Below are positions 15,601 through 23,610 of a stretch of 55,977 nt of DNA, in pieces. The notes under the pieces are model-generated. The model was given only the letters and a program-made list of their open reading frames with translations, was not told the DNA's origin and did no database searches. The translations under genes were made by a program, and so were the position numbers. Numbering within the stretch: the first letter of the stretch is position 1; each line of letters opens with the position of its first letter. This DNA is from Thermus islandicus DSM 21543 (GTDB taxonomy: Bacteria > Deinococcota > Deinococci > Deinococcales > Thermaceae): NCBI RefSeq assembly GCF_000421625.1, contig NZ_ATXJ01000011.1:1-55977 (forward strand). Reading direction: 5' to 3'.

Positions 15601-18600
15601 GCTCAGGCCGGGCGAGAAGATCCTGGTGCAAAGCGGCGAGGGGCTCTTCCCCAAGGAGGAGAGCCTGCCCGCCCCCGCCCTGGCCGTGGCCCAGGAGCGG
15701 GTGGCCACCGCGGGAGGCCGGGGAGGCCGAGGCCGCGCCGACGTCCGGGCCCAGTACAGCCACCTCCCCACCCGCTGGAGCCGGGAGCTCGGGGTGGCCT
15801 TGGGCTGGCTCTTGGGGGACGGCTACCTGCGGGAGGATGGGGTAGGCTTCTACTTCTCCCGGCAAGACTTCGCCGCCCTCGCCTGGCTTCCCGACCTCCT
15901 CCGGGACTGGTTCGGCCCGGGCACCCTCCAGGAAACCCGCTCCAACACCTTCCACCTCCACTTCAACCGTATCCCCGCTGAGTTCTTCCAAGCCCTGGGG
16001 GTCAAGGCGGCCAGGGCCACGGAAAAGCGGGTCCCGGAAAGCCTCTTCCGCGCCCCCCGGGAGGCAGTAGTGGGCTTCCTTCAGGGCCTCTTCAGCGCCG
16101 ACGGTTCGGTGCAGATCAACGAGAAAAAGCAGAACGCCACCATCCGTCTAGCCTCCTCTAGTCCAGCTCTCCTCCAGGACGTCCAACTCCTCCTCCTCAA
16201 CCTAGGGATTCTCGGAAAGATCCACAAGCGCCGAGAAGCCGCTACCAAGGTCTTACCCAACGGCAAGGGCGGCCTCAAACCGTACCCGGTGGCACCCCAG
16301 TACGAGCTCATCCTGGGAGGCGAAAACCGGGATCGGTTCGCCGAGGCCGTAGGCTTCCTGCAGGAGGAAAAACAGTCCAAGCTCCTGACCTTCCTGCGCC
16401 ACAGGCCCCGGGGAAGCTACCGCAAGCCCTTCCTGGCCACGGTGACCAGCGTGGAACCTGCTGGGGAAGCTCCCGTTTACGACCTGACCGAGCCCGTCAC
16501 CCACAGCCTCATAGCAAATGGAATCATTGCACACAATTGCGGTGAAATCCCGCTCACCGTGGGCGAGCCCTGCGACCTGGGCGCTTTGAACCTCGCGGCC
16601 TACGTGAAGGACGGGGAGTTCCAGATGGAGGCCTTCCGCCAGGACGTCCACACCGCCATCCGCTTCCTGGACAACGTCCTGGAGGTGAACAAGTTCGCGC
16701 TCCCCGACAACGAGGAGGCGGCGAAGCGCCTCAGGAGGCTTGGCCTCGGGGTCATGGGCCTGGCGGACGCCCTCATCAAGATGGGCCTCCCCTACGCCTC
16801 GGAAGAGGCCCGCAAGAAGGTCTACGAGATCATGTCCGCCATGCGGGAGGAGGCCGTGCGGGCCTCGGAGGCGTTGGCCAAAGAGCGGGGCGTCTTCCCC
16901 CTCTACGAGGAGCACCGGGAGTACTTCCAGGCCTTAGGCGTCCGCCCGAGGCGCAACGTGGCCCTTCTCACCGTGGCCCCCACCGGGACCACCAGCATGC
17001 TCATGGGGGTCTCCTCGGGGATTGAGCCCGTCTTCAGCCCCTTCGTCTGGCGCAGGATCGGCGGGGAGTACAAGCCCCTCCTCCACCCCCTCTTCGTGGA
17101 GCTCATGGAGGCCTATCCGCCCGCCCCTGGGTATGAGAAGGACGGGAAGTGGGACTGGGAGAAGATCGTGGAGGAGATCCAGAAGGACGGCCACGGCTCG
17201 GTCCAGGGCCTCCCCTTCGTCCCCGAGCCCATCCGGCGGGTCTTCCAGTGCGCCCACGACATCCACCCCTTGGACCACGTGCGCATGCAGGGGGTGGTCC
17301 AGCGGGCCTTTGACGCCGAGGGGTACGCCGCCAACTCCCTGTCCAAGTGCATCGCCAAGGGCACATTGATTCCCACCTCCAAGGGCCTCATCCCCATAGA
17401 GGAGATCGCCCTGCCCCACCCTGAGGACACCTTCGCTCCGGTGGAAGGACTTTACACCGCCGAGGGGTACCGCATTACTGCCCACTACTACGCCGGGAAG
17501 AAGCGGGGCGTGAGGGTACGCTTGGACAATGGGTCCGAGCTCGTGGGGGCCTGGGAAAGCCACCGCCTCCTCACCCCAGAGGGCTGGCGCTTAATGCGCG
17601 AGCTGAAACCCGGGGACGTGGTACTAGGTAAGCTCGTTCCCTCCCACGGGCCCGGCGGGCTACCCCTTCCCGAAGCCTCGGGGTTCCCCCTGAGAACCAA
17701 TGCCCGTAACCTGCCCCTTCCCGAAAGGATGTCCGAGGACCTGGCCCTCTTCCTCGGGATGCTGGCGGCAGACGGGTCCACGGTGGAAGCCACGGGCTTT
17801 GTGGGCATCGCCACCAAGGACCCTGAGGTGGAAGAGATTTTCAAGAGGGTGGTGGCCAAGCTCTTCGGCGTAGAACCCAAGTGCACGATGGACAAGCGCA
17901 CGGGGGTGAAAAACCTGTACCTTACCTCCCGGCGTCTAGCCCGGTTCGTGGAAAACCTGATCGGCAAGGGAGCAGCCCAGAAACGGATTCCCAGGCAGAT
18001 CCTTCAGGGAAGCCCAGAGGAGAAACTGGCCTTCCTCCGCGGCCTCACCCTAGACGGCTACGTGCACCCCAACATGGGGCTTGTGGTCTATGAGGGAAGG
18101 AGCCAGCGCCTGGCCTATGAGGGGGCTGAGCTTGCCCGCAGCTTCGGCTTGCCCAAGGTCTACCAAGGGCGGAAAAAGGTCCTCACCCCCAAGGAAACCT
18201 ATCACGTCTACTCCATAGCTGTGGCCGGGCCTCTCCAGGAACTCCTTCAGCCCATAGAAGCCCACAAGCGAGCCAAGGTGGCTACCCGCTACAAAGTCTT
18301 CATCCCGGAGGAAATCCTCGCAGCCACCCACGTGAACACCGCTCACCCTGGATATTCCAACCTGAGGTCCGTGCGCAACAGGGGTGTACAGGTGGTCTAC
18401 AACACCACCGCCGACCGTCTGGGCTGGCCCACAGACATCCTGGCCCACCGGGTCGTGGAGGTGGAGGAAGTGGGCGAGGTAGAGATGTACGACATTGAGG
18501 TGGAGGAAGTCCACCGCTACGTGGTCAACGGCCTTATCTCCCACAACACCATCAACCTCCCGCATGAGGCCTCGGTGGAGGACGTGGAGGCTGCCTACCT

Positions 18601-19282
18601 CGAGGCCTACCGCACGGGGTGCAAGGGGATCACCGTCTACCGGGACGGGAGCCGGGAGTTCCAGGTACTCACCGTGAAAAAAGAGGCAAAGGAGGTTAAA
18701 GAGGCCAGCGAGGAAAAGGTGGAGGTCAAGGAGGCCTCCCCAAAGGTCCGCACGCCGGGAGAGCCCCTGTACGAGCGCCCGGGCCGCCTCATGGGCTTCA
18801 CCGACATGGTGAAGCTCATGACCCCTGAGGGGGCGAAGCGGAGCTTCCTGGTGACGGTGAACGTCCTGGACGGCCACCCCGTGGAGGTGATCCTCACCTC
18901 CGGCAAGGCAGGGGACGAGGCGAACGCCGACTCGGAAGCCCTGGGCCGGGTGGTCTCCATCGCCCTTCAGTACGGGGTGCCCCCCGAGGCCCTCATCCGC
19001 ACGCTCAGGGGCATCAACGGAGGGCTCTACGGCACTTACCAGGGAAGGCTCGTCTCCAGCAAGGCCGACCTCATCGCCGTGGCCCTGGAGACCATCCCGG
19101 CCTCGCTGAAAGGTCCCACCGAGAGGCCGGAGGTGGAAGGGGAAGCCCCCGCCCCGGCCCTTTCGGGAGGGGGTATCGCCCTCGCCGGAGCGAGCCCTTG
19201 CCCCTCCTGCGGGGAAAAGGCCCTGGTTCGGGAGGAGGGGTGCTGGAAGTGCCAGGTGTGCGGCTACAGCAAGTGCGGCTAG
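12665..19282 (+). CDS. nrdJ: Adenosylcobalamin-dependent (class II) ribonucleoside reductase with three inteins
   Basis: A 2205-residue precursor; removing inteins of 438, 407 and 400 residues leaves a 960-residue enzyme. It reduces ribonucleotides to deoxyribonucleotides using a cobalamin-generated thiyl radical. Exteins are residues 1-297, 736-884, 1292-1561 and 1962-2205. Landmarks are GTAHGNLLNCFVQG (N-terminal redox Cys), the catalytic NPCGE, APTGTTSMLMGV, SKTINLP, and a C-terminal cysteine cluster CPSCG...CWKCQVCGYSKCG. All three intein junctions give good splice chemistry and rejoin conserved motifs. ATG 12665 is chosen because GGGGAGG precedes it. No radical-generating partner (NrdB/NrdG) is nearby, consistent with class II. 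The gene has its own promoter and stands alone. Confidence 0.96.
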   Translation: MERHFFDEHAQAIAKRQYLQEGDGDILGMFRRVAREIAKPEKPEERAYWEEKFYELMSEKRFSPGGRILAGAGTAHGNLLNCFVQGATENPPESFEGIMEVAKKLALVTKVGGGNGVNLDPYRSKGAGKRREVRGVAYLSAQHPDLEDFLLGLMRPPINPDGPKEEIRLKNFTRVVYGELPPELKALAEERGVHLVKEPPKERILIPDDMGGIVEAAREAADLARRGLTPHVDFSLLRPEGAPIRGSGGTSSGPVSFLFEIFDHFLEWAALGAEGAGPVATLRYVYAPVLRVVRQGGCLHPDTLVHTDRGTLRLREIVDPFLRGWQPHALSVATDEGWRRSPEGYNNGVAPTLRVVLENGLEVQGTPNHKLKVLREDGTRAWVELQDLKPGDWVIWVLDEHTGTPVQLAPLDEALHPNATPIRTPEVLTEDLAFLLGFFFGEGFVSGDRIGLSVHEEEPMREEAKRLFRELFGLKLREERKPGDRSVTLVVRSRPLVTWLRKNGLLKGKAQELEVPRAIRQSPRPVLAAFLRGLFEADGTLTAGYPMLTTASKRLAQDVMVLLGGLGIPSKLLRYNPLPGRFSKAEHCRIRVVTAKGLERYLERIGVPKGSRLESLYERQPDTRRESSWPLPHAEGLLKPLLAVTERGKKGYASPHTPLRKDLLRYLRGERRLTATGYAMVLEKAQDLGLEAEPFPFNEYYVRVASVEPGGAILTLDLSVDENHTYLANGLVSHNTRRGAGMATLSIDHPDLLDFLTAKDLDREKAEGDISTFNISVLVTEAFMKALEEDALWPVTPVEVPGKYYPYPLEGPYTGRLPELPERADGAKPIPLYGGKVPARWLWHEIAWHAWATGEPGLIFVDRVNELSALKGLGERYQIRSTNPCFVGSTRIPTERGLVPIEELAREGGSFYLVTDNRAPFGGGGAPLPTHGTAVRRAVRAFFTGVKPVVRLRTREGLEVTLTPDHLLLTPEGYREAGKLRPGEKILVQSGEGLFPKEESLPAPALAVAQERVATAGGRGGRGRADVRAQYSHLPTRWSRELGVALGWLLGDGYLREDGVGFYFSRQDFAALAWLPDLLRDWFGPGTLQETRSNTFHLHFNRIPAEFFQALGVKAARATEKRVPESLFRAPREAVVGFLQGLFSADGSVQINEKKQNATIRLASSSPALLQDVQLLLLNLGILGKIHKRREAATKVLPNGKGGLKPYPVAPQYELILGGENRDRFAEAVGFLQEEKQSKLLTFLRHRPRGSYRKPFLATVTSVEPAGEAPVYDLTEPVTHSLIANGIIAHNCGEIPLTVGEPCDLGALNLAAYVKDGEFQMEAFRQDVHTAIRFLDNVLEVNKFALPDNEEAAKRLRRLGLGVMGLADALIKMGLPYASEEARKKVYEIMSAMREEAVRASEALAKERGVFPLYEEHREYFQALGVRPRRNVALLTVAPTGTTSMLMGVSSGIEPVFSPFVWRRIGGEYKPLLHPLFVELMEAYPPAPGYEKDGKWDWEKIVEEIQKDGHGSVQGLPFVPEPIRRVFQCAHDIHPLDHVRMQGVVQRAFDAEGYAANSLSKCIAKGTLIPTSKGLIPIEEIALPHPEDTFAPVEGLYTAEGYRITAHYYAGKKRGVRVRLDNGSELVGAWESHRLLTPEGWRLMRELKPGDVVLGKLVPSHGPGGLPLPEASGFPLRTNARNLPLPERMSEDLALFLGMLAADGSTVEATGFVGIATKDPEVEEIFKRVVAKLFGVEPKCTMDKRTGVKNLYLTSRRLARFVENLIGKGAAQKRIPRQILQGSPEEKLAFLRGLTLDGYVHPNMGLVVYEGRSQRLAYEGAELARSFGLPKVYQGRKKVLTPKETYHVYSIAVAGPLQELLQPIEAHKRAKVATRYKVFIPEEILAATHVNTAHPGYSNLRSVRNRGVQVVYNTTADRLGWPTDILAHRVVEVEEVGEVEMYDIEVEEVHRYVVNGLISHNTINLPHEASVEDVEAAYLEAYRTGCKGITVYRDGSREFQVLTVKKEAKEVKEASEEKVEVKEASPKVRTPGEPLYERPGRLMGFTDMVKLMTPEGAKRSFLVTVNVLDGHPVEVILTSGKAGDEANADSEALGRVVSIALQYGVPPEALIRTLRGINGGLYGTYQGRLVSSKADLIAVALETIPASLKGPTERPEVEGEAPAPALSGGGIALAGASPCPSCGEKALVREEGCWKCQVCGYSKCG
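13556..14869 (+). other. Intein 1 of NrdJ, LAGLIDADG type
   Basis: 438 residues (precursor 298-735). The first residue is Cys, after RQGG; the end is GLVSHN and the +1 extein residue is Thr (TRRGAG). Block A is CLHPDTLVHTDRGTLRL, block B is GTPNHKLKV, block G is the terminal His-Asn. Two dodecapeptide motifs, AFLLGFFFGEGFV and AFLRGLFEADGTL, mark a homing endonuclease that looks intact. The insertion splits RQGG|TRRGA, a conserved motif near the active site. Confidence 0.93.
15317..16537 (+). other. Intein 2 of NrdJ, inserted at the catalytic cysteine
   Basis: 407 residues (precursor 885-1291). It starts with Cys after STNP and ends with ANGIIAHN; the +1 residue is the catalytic Cys of NPCGE, so splicing restores the active site. 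Block A is CFVGSTRIPTERGLVPIEEL, block B is LTPDHLLLT. LAGLIDADG-like motifs are GVALGWLLGDGYL and VGFLQGLFSADGS. A low-complexity stretch AGGRGGRGRAD follows about residue 132 of the intein. The last 60 bases are noticeably AT-richer than the host gene. Confidence 0.93.
17348..18547 (+). other. Intein 3 of NrdJ, in the SKTINLP motif
   Basis: 400 residues (precursor 1562-1961). It starts with Cys after NSLSK and ends with NGLISHN; the +1 residue is Thr of TINLP. Block A is CIAKGTLIPTSKGLIPIEEI. Endonuclease motifs are LALFLGMLAADGS and LAFLRGLTLDGYV, the second lacking the usual Ala-Asp and so perhaps weakened. Codon use is less GC-biased than in the exteins (for example GCA, ATA, CTT, TAT codons), consistent with recent entry. 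Confidence 0.93.
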
Positions 19283-19313
19283 GCCTCCCCTAAGCCCAGA
19301 GGGCCCGGCCCCT

Positions 19314-19319
19314 TATACT
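19314..19319 (+). promoter_or_regulatory. Leaderless -10 element of trpF
   Basis: TATACT, six bases (GGGCCC) before GTG 19326. Confidence 0.6.
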
Positions 19320-19325
19320 GGGCCC

Positions 19326-19928
19326 GTGCGGGTCAAGATCTGCGGCCTCACCCGCCTCGAGGACGCCCTCCTGGCGGAAGCCCTGGGGGCCTGGGCCCTG
19401 GGCTTCGTCCTGGCCCCGGGCTCCCAGAGGCGGATCCCCCCCGAAAGGGCCCGGGAGATCTCCGAGGCCCTCGGGCCCTTCGTGGTCCGCGTGGGGGTCT
19501 TCCGGGACCAGGAGCCGGAGGAGGTCCTCCGCCTCATGGAAAGGGCCCGCCTCCAGGTGGCCCAGCTCCACGGGGGGGAGCCTCCGGAGTGGGCCGAGGC
19601 CGTGGGGCGCTTTTACCCCGTGATCAAGGCCTTCCCCTTGGAAGGCCCCGCGAGGCCCGAGTGGGCGGACTACCCGGCCCAAGCCCTCCTCCTGGACGGC
19701 AAGCGCCCGGGAAGCGGGGAGGCCTACCCCCGGGCGTGGGCAGGGCCCCTTCTGGCGAGCGGGCGGAGGGTCATCCTGGCGGGGGGCCTCACCCCGGAAA
19801 ACGTGGGGGAGGCCCTGGCCCTAAGGCCCTACGCCGTAGACCTGGCGAGCGGGGTGGAGGAGGCCCCCGGGGTGAAGAGCGAGGCCAGGATGCGGGCCCT
19901 CTTCGCCCGGATTATGATGGGAGGGTGA
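19326..19928 (+). CDS. trpF: Phosphoribosylanthranilate isomerase
   Basis: 200 residues. It isomerises N-(5-phosphoribosyl)anthranilate in tryptophan synthesis. The catalytic Cys6 is in MRVKICGLTRLEDA; the C-terminal phosphate-binding part reads ILAGGLTPENVGEAL and VDLASGVEEAPGVKS. The gene stands away from other trp genes. The leaderless GTG start is certain. Its stop overlaps the next start as GTGA (19925-19928), so translation runs into the inositol-phosphatase-like gene. Confidence 0.95.
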   Translation: MRVKICGLTRLEDALLAEALGAWALGFVLAPGSQRRIPPERAREISEALGPFVVRVGVFRDQEPEEVLRLMERARLQVAQLHGGEPPEWAEAVGRFYPVIKAFPLEGPARPEWADYPAQALLLDGKRPGSGEAYPRAWAGPLLASGRRVILAGGLTPENVGEALALRPYAVDLASGVEEAPGVKSEARMRALFARIMMGG

Positions 19929-20722
19929 TCGGCAGGAAGCACCCCTTCTTTCCCCACCTTGCCGCCATGCTGGAGGCCGCCCGGCTGGCCCGGGGCATCC
20001 ACCTCTACTACTTGGAAAAGGGCTTCACCGAGGGGACCAAGTCCGGCCCCACCGACCTCGTCACCCAGGCGGACCGGGAGTCGGAAGCAGCCCTGAAGGA
20101 CTTCCTCCTCCAGCGCTTCCCCGAGGCAGGCTTCCTAGGAGAGGAGGGGGGAAGCGAAGGGGGAAAGGCCCTTCGCTTCATCGTGGACCCCCTGGACGGC
20201 ACGGTGAACTACGCCCACGGCTTCCCCTTCTTCGGGGTGTCCCTGGCCTTGGAGGCCGAGGGGGTCGTCCAGGCGGGGGTGGTCATGGACACGGCCCGGG
20301 GAGAGACCTTCTACGCCCTAAGGGGCGAGGGAGCCTACCTGGACGGAAGGCCCATCCGGGTTACCGGGAGGCGGGAGCTTCTGGGAAGCCTGCTCGCCAC
20401 GGGCTTTCCCTACGACGTGGCCAGGGATCCGGAGAACCTCACCTACTTCGCCCGGGCCCTGAGGCGGGGGCTTTTGGTGCGCCGCCCCGGGGCGGCCGCC
20501 CTGGACCTGGCCTACGTGGCCGCGGGCCGCCTGGAGGGCTTCTGGGAGGTGAAGCTGAACCCCTGGGACGTGGCGGCGGGGTGGCTTCTGGTGGAGGAGG
20601 CGGGGGGCAGGGTCACGGACCTGGCGGGCGGGCCCTACCGCCTGGGGAGCCGCTACATCGTGGCCACCAACGGCCTGATCCACGGGGCGCTCCTGGAGGC
20701 CCTCCTTACCGACGTAGAATAG
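19925..20722 (+). CDS. Inositol monophosphatase family protein
   Basis: 265 residues from GTG 19925, which overlaps the trpF stop by four bases; GGGAGG precedes it. Metal-binding motifs are GEEGG, DPLDGTVNYAHGFP and WDVAAGWLLVEEAGG. The family removes phosphate from inositol phosphates, histidinol phosphate, PAP or fructose-1,6-bisphosphate. The link with trpF invites a histidinol-phosphatase-type role in amino-acid synthesis, but that is only an inference. Confidence 0.9.
   Translation: MIGRKHPFFPHLAAMLEAARLARGIHLYYLEKGFTEGTKSGPTDLVTQADRESEAALKDFLLQRFPEAGFLGEEGGSEGGKALRFIVDPLDGTVNYAHGFPFFGVSLALEAEGVVQAGVVMDTARGETFYALRGEGAYLDGRPIRVTGRRELLGSLLATGFPYDVARDPENLTYFARALRRGLLVRRPGAAALDLAYVAAGRLEGFWEVKLNPWDVAAGWLLVEEAGGRVTDLAGGPYRLGSRYIVATNGLIHGALLEALLTDVE
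20715..20720 (+). promoter_or_regulatory. Leaderless -10 element of the flavin reductase gene
   Basis: TAGAAT, six bases before ATG 20727, overlapping the previous stop. AGGAG also fits as a ribosome site, so either mode of initiation is possible. Confidence 0.4.
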
Positions 20723-20726
20723 GAGC

Positions 20727-21206
20727 ATGGACCTCGAGGCCAAAAAGAAGGTCCTCCGCAGCTTCACCTACGGGCTCTACATCCTGACCGCCAAAGAGGG
20801 CGAGGAGTACGCCGCCGGCACGGTCAACTGGGTGACCCAGGCCTCCTTCAAGCCCCCCCTCGTGGCCCTGGGGGTCAAGGGGGACAGCCACCTCCACGCC
20901 CTCATTGAGCGCACGGGGAGGCTCGCCCTCATGACCCTGGCCCACGACCAGAAGACCATCGCCCAGGACTTCTTCAAGCCCACGGTGCGGGAGGGGGACC
21001 GGCTCAACGGCCACCCCTTCGTCCCCTCCCCCACCTTCGGCCTGCCCCTCCTCACGGAGCTTCCCTACTGGCTGGAGGCCGAGGTGCGCCATCTCCACAA
21101 GGGCGGGGACCACAGCCTGGTGGTGGCCGAGGTGGTGGAGGCCGGGGTGCGCTATGAGGCCAGGCCCCTCGTCATGTGGGACACGGGATGGTTCTACGGA
21201 GGGTAA
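20727..21206 (+). CDS. Flavin reductase-like, FMN-binding protein
   Basis: 159 residues with the split-barrel flavin-binding pattern: RSFTYGLYILTAKEGEEYAAGTVNWVTQAS, then PPLVALGVKGDSHLHALIERTGRLALMTLAHDQ. Such proteins use NAD(P)H to reduce FMN, or bind FMN in partner-dependent oxygenases. C-terminal strands SLVVAEVVEAGVRYEARPLVMW fit the family. Its start is four bases after the inositol-phosphatase-like stop. The 3' end overlaps the convergent JAMM gene by 13 bases. The partner is unknown. Confidence 0.87.
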   Translation: MDLEAKKKVLRSFTYGLYILTAKEGEEYAAGTVNWVTQASFKPPLVALGVKGDSHLHALIERTGRLALMTLAHDQKTIAQDFFKPTVREGDRLNGHPFVPSPTFGLPLLTELPYWLEAEVRHLHKGGDHSLVVAEVVEAGVRYEARPLVMWDTGWFYGG

Positions 21207-21586
21207 AGGGGGACCACCTCCACCTCCCGCCCCTCGGGGAGGAGGAAGGCCCGGAAGCCGTCGGTGCCGAAGATGACGTAGGGGACCCGCCAGCGGGCCT
21301 CCTTGCGGTCCGTGGGGCTTGGAAGGGCGGGGCCTGCGGGGTGGGAGTGGTAGATGGCGAGGAGGGAAAGCCCCTCCCGCTCCATCTCCTTGAGCGCCCT
21401 GAGGAGGGCCAGGGGCTCGGCCAGGTAGCCGGTGCGGGGGTTCGGGTGGACGTTGGGCAGGGGAATGACCCGCTCCACCTCCCGCCTCCCCGCCCAAAGC
21501 CCCACCCCCTCCCGGGGGGCCTCCCTTTCCAGGTGGGCCTGGGTTTCCCGAAGGAGCCTTATGGGCACGTAGAGGACCTGGGCCAA
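21194..21586 (-). CDS. JAMM/MPN+ metalloprotease
   Basis: 130 residues. The JAMM zinc motif is intact: His80 and His82 in IYHSHPAGPALPSPTD, Ser90, Asp93, and the upstream Glu26 in PREGVGLWAG. Bacterial JAMM proteins deconjugate ubiquitin-like proteins such as TtuB or process sulfur-carrier proteins; TtuB itself is encoded at 47333-47530 in this window. The start is TTG with AAGGAGG just upstream. It is transcribed away from the EF-G-2 gene and converges with the flavin reductase gene. Confidence 0.88.
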   Translation of the reverse strand: MAQVLYVPIRLLRETQAHLEREAPREGVGLWAGRREVERVIPLPNVHPNPRTGYLAEPLALLRALKEMEREGLSLLAIYHSHPAGPALPSPTDRKEARWRVPYVIFGTDGFRAFLLPEGREVEVVPLYPP

Positions 21587-21604
21587 CCACCCCCTCCTTG
21601 GCCC

Positions 21605-21610
21605 TATACT
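21605..21610 (+). promoter_or_regulatory. -10 element of the EF-G-2 gene
   Basis: TATACT followed by a 23-base leader with GAAGGAGG before ATG 21634, so this gene is not leaderless. TAGTAT on the minus strand overlaps it and could serve the JAMM gene. Confidence 0.5.
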
Positions 21611-21633
21611 AGGGGCACCAAGAAGGAGGCGCC

Positions 21634-23610
21634 ATGATCCGAACCGTCGCGCTGGTGGGCCACGCGGGAAGCGGCAAGACCACCCTGACCGAAGCCCTCC
21701 TCTACCGGACCGGGGCCAAGGAGCGCATGGGCCGGGTAGAGGAGGGCACCACCACCACGGACTACACCCCCGAGGCCAGGCTCCACCGGACCACGGTGCG
21801 CACCGGGGTCGCCCCCCTCCGCCATCGGGGGCACCGGATCTTCCTCCTGGACGCCCCGGGCTACGGGGACTTCGTGGGGGAGATCCGGGGGGCCCTCGAG
21901 GCCGCGGACGCCGCTCTGGTGGCCGTCTCGGCGGAAAGCGGGGTGCAAGTGGGCACGGAGAGGGCCTGGACCGTGGCGGAAAGGCTGGGCCTGCCCCGGA
22001 TGGTGGTGGTCACCAAGCTGGACCGGGGCGGGGACTACTACGCCCTCCTGGAGGACCTGCGGAGCACCCTGGGCCCCATCCTCCCCATAGGCCTCCCCCT
22101 CTATGAAGAGGGGCGCTGGGTGGGCCTGATGGATGTCTTCCACGGGAAGGCCTACCGCTACGAGGGGGGTGAGGAACGGGAGGTGGCGGTCCCCGAGGCC
22201 GAGCGGCAAAGGGCAGAGCGCTTCCGCCAGGAGGTCCTGGAAGCCATCGTGGAGACCGACGAGGGCCTCCTGGAGAAGTACCTGGAGGGGGAGGAGGTGA
22301 CGGGGGAGGCCTTGGAGAAGGCCTTCCACGAGGCGGTGCGGAGGGGCCTCCTCTTCCCCGTGGCCCTGGCCTCGGGGGAGACGGGGATCGGGGTCCTGCC
22401 CCTTCTGGACCTCCTCCTGGAGGCCTTCCCTTCCCCAGAGGAGCGCTTCGGGGAAGGCCCCCCCTTGGCCAAGGTCTTCAAGGTCCAGGTGGACCCCTTC
22501 ATGGGGCAGGTGGCCTACGTGCGCCTCTACCGGGGGAGGCTCAAGCCCGGGGACACCCTCCAAAGCGAGGCCGGGCCGGTCCGCCTCCCCCACCTCTACG
22601 TGCCCATGGGGAAGGACCTCCTGGAGGTGGAGGAAGCGGAGGCGGGCTACATCCTGGGCCTTCCCAAGGCGGAGAGCCTCCACCGCGGCATGGTGCTCTG
22701 GCAAGGGCCTAGGCCCGAAAGCGAGGAGGTCCCCTTCGCCCGCCTCCCCGAGCCCAACGTGCCCGTAGCCCTCCACCCCAAGGGGCGCACGGACGAGGCC
22801 AGGCTGGGGGAGGCCCTGAGGCGGCTACTGGAGGAGGACCCGAGCCTGAAGCTGGAAAGGCAGGAGGAGACCGGGGAGATGCTCCTTTGGGGGCACGGGG
22901 AGCTGCACCTCACCACGGCCAGGGAGCGCCTAGGGGACTACGGGGTGGAGGTGGAGTTCACCGTGCCCAAGGTGCCCTACCGGGAGACCATCAAAAGGGT
23001 AGCCGAGGGCCAGGGCAAGTACAAGAAGCAGACCGGGGGCCACGGCCAGTACGGGGACGTGTGGCTTAGGCTCGAGCCCGCCCCCGAGTACGGCTTTGAG
23101 TGGCGGATCACCGGCGGGGTAATCCCCAGCAAGTACCAGGAGGCCATAGAGGCGGGAATCAAGGAGGCGGCCAAGAAGGGGGTGTTGGCGGGCTTCCCCG
23201 TCATGGGGTTCAAGGCCATCGTCTACAACGGCTCCTACCACGAGGTGGACTCCTCGGACCTCGCCTTCCAGATCGCCGCGAGCCTCGCCTTCAAGAAGGT
23301 CATGGCCGAGGCGGGCCCCGTCCTTCTGGAGCCCATCTACGAGATCAAGGTCTTTGCCCCCCAGGAGCGGGTGGGGGACATCCTCGCCGACCTTCAGGCC
23401 AGGCGGGGGCGGATCCTGGGCATGGAGCAGGAGGGGGCCCTCTCCATCGTACGGGCCGAGGTGCCCCTGGCCGAGGTCCTGGAGTACTACAAAAGCCTTC
23501 CCAGCCTCACAGGCGGGGCCGGGGCCTACACCTTGGAGTTCCGCCACTACGCCGAGGTGCCCCCCCATCTGGCCCAGAAGATCGTCCAGGAGAGGCGGCA
23601 GGAGGGGTAG
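21634..23610 (+). CDS. Elongation factor G homologue (EF-G-2)
   Basis: 658 residues. GTPase motifs are G1 GHAGSGKT (9-16), G3 DAPGYGD (73-79) and G4 TKLD (127-130), the last departing from NKxD. Domains II, III, IV and V of EF-G are present (for example EATGEMLLWGHGELHL-like in III, GGHGQYGDVWLRLEP in IV). It is a paralogue of the canonical EF-G, shown in T. thermophilus to be a ribosome-stimulated GTPase, with an unclear role. The start has a strong ribosome site. The stop TAG overlaps the MoxR start by one base. Confidence 0.94.
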   Translation: MIRTVALVGHAGSGKTTLTEALLYRTGAKERMGRVEEGTTTTDYTPEARLHRTTVRTGVAPLRHRGHRIFLLDAPGYGDFVGEIRGALEAADAALVAVSAESGVQVGTERAWTVAERLGLPRMVVVTKLDRGGDYYALLEDLRSTLGPILPIGLPLYEEGRWVGLMDVFHGKAYRYEGGEEREVAVPEAERQRAERFRQEVLEAIVETDEGLLEKYLEGEEVTGEALEKAFHEAVRRGLLFPVALASGETGIGVLPLLDLLLEAFPSPEERFGEGPPLAKVFKVQVDPFMGQVAYVRLYRGRLKPGDTLQSEAGPVRLPHLYVPMGKDLLEVEEAEAGYILGLPKAESLHRGMVLWQGPRPESEEVPFARLPEPNVPVALHPKGRTDEARLGEALRRLLEEDPSLKLERQEETGEMLLWGHGELHLTTARERLGDYGVEVEFTVPKVPYRETIKRVAEGQGKYKKQTGGHGQYGDVWLRLEPAPEYGFEWRITGGVIPSKYQEAIEAGIKEAAKKGVLAGFPVMGFKAIVYNGSYHEVDSSDLAFQIAASLAFKKVMAEAGPVLLEPIYEIKVFAPQERVGDILADLQARRGRILGMEQEGALSIVRAEVPLAEVLEYYKSLPSLTGGAGAYTLEFRHYAEVPPHLAQKIVQERRQEG

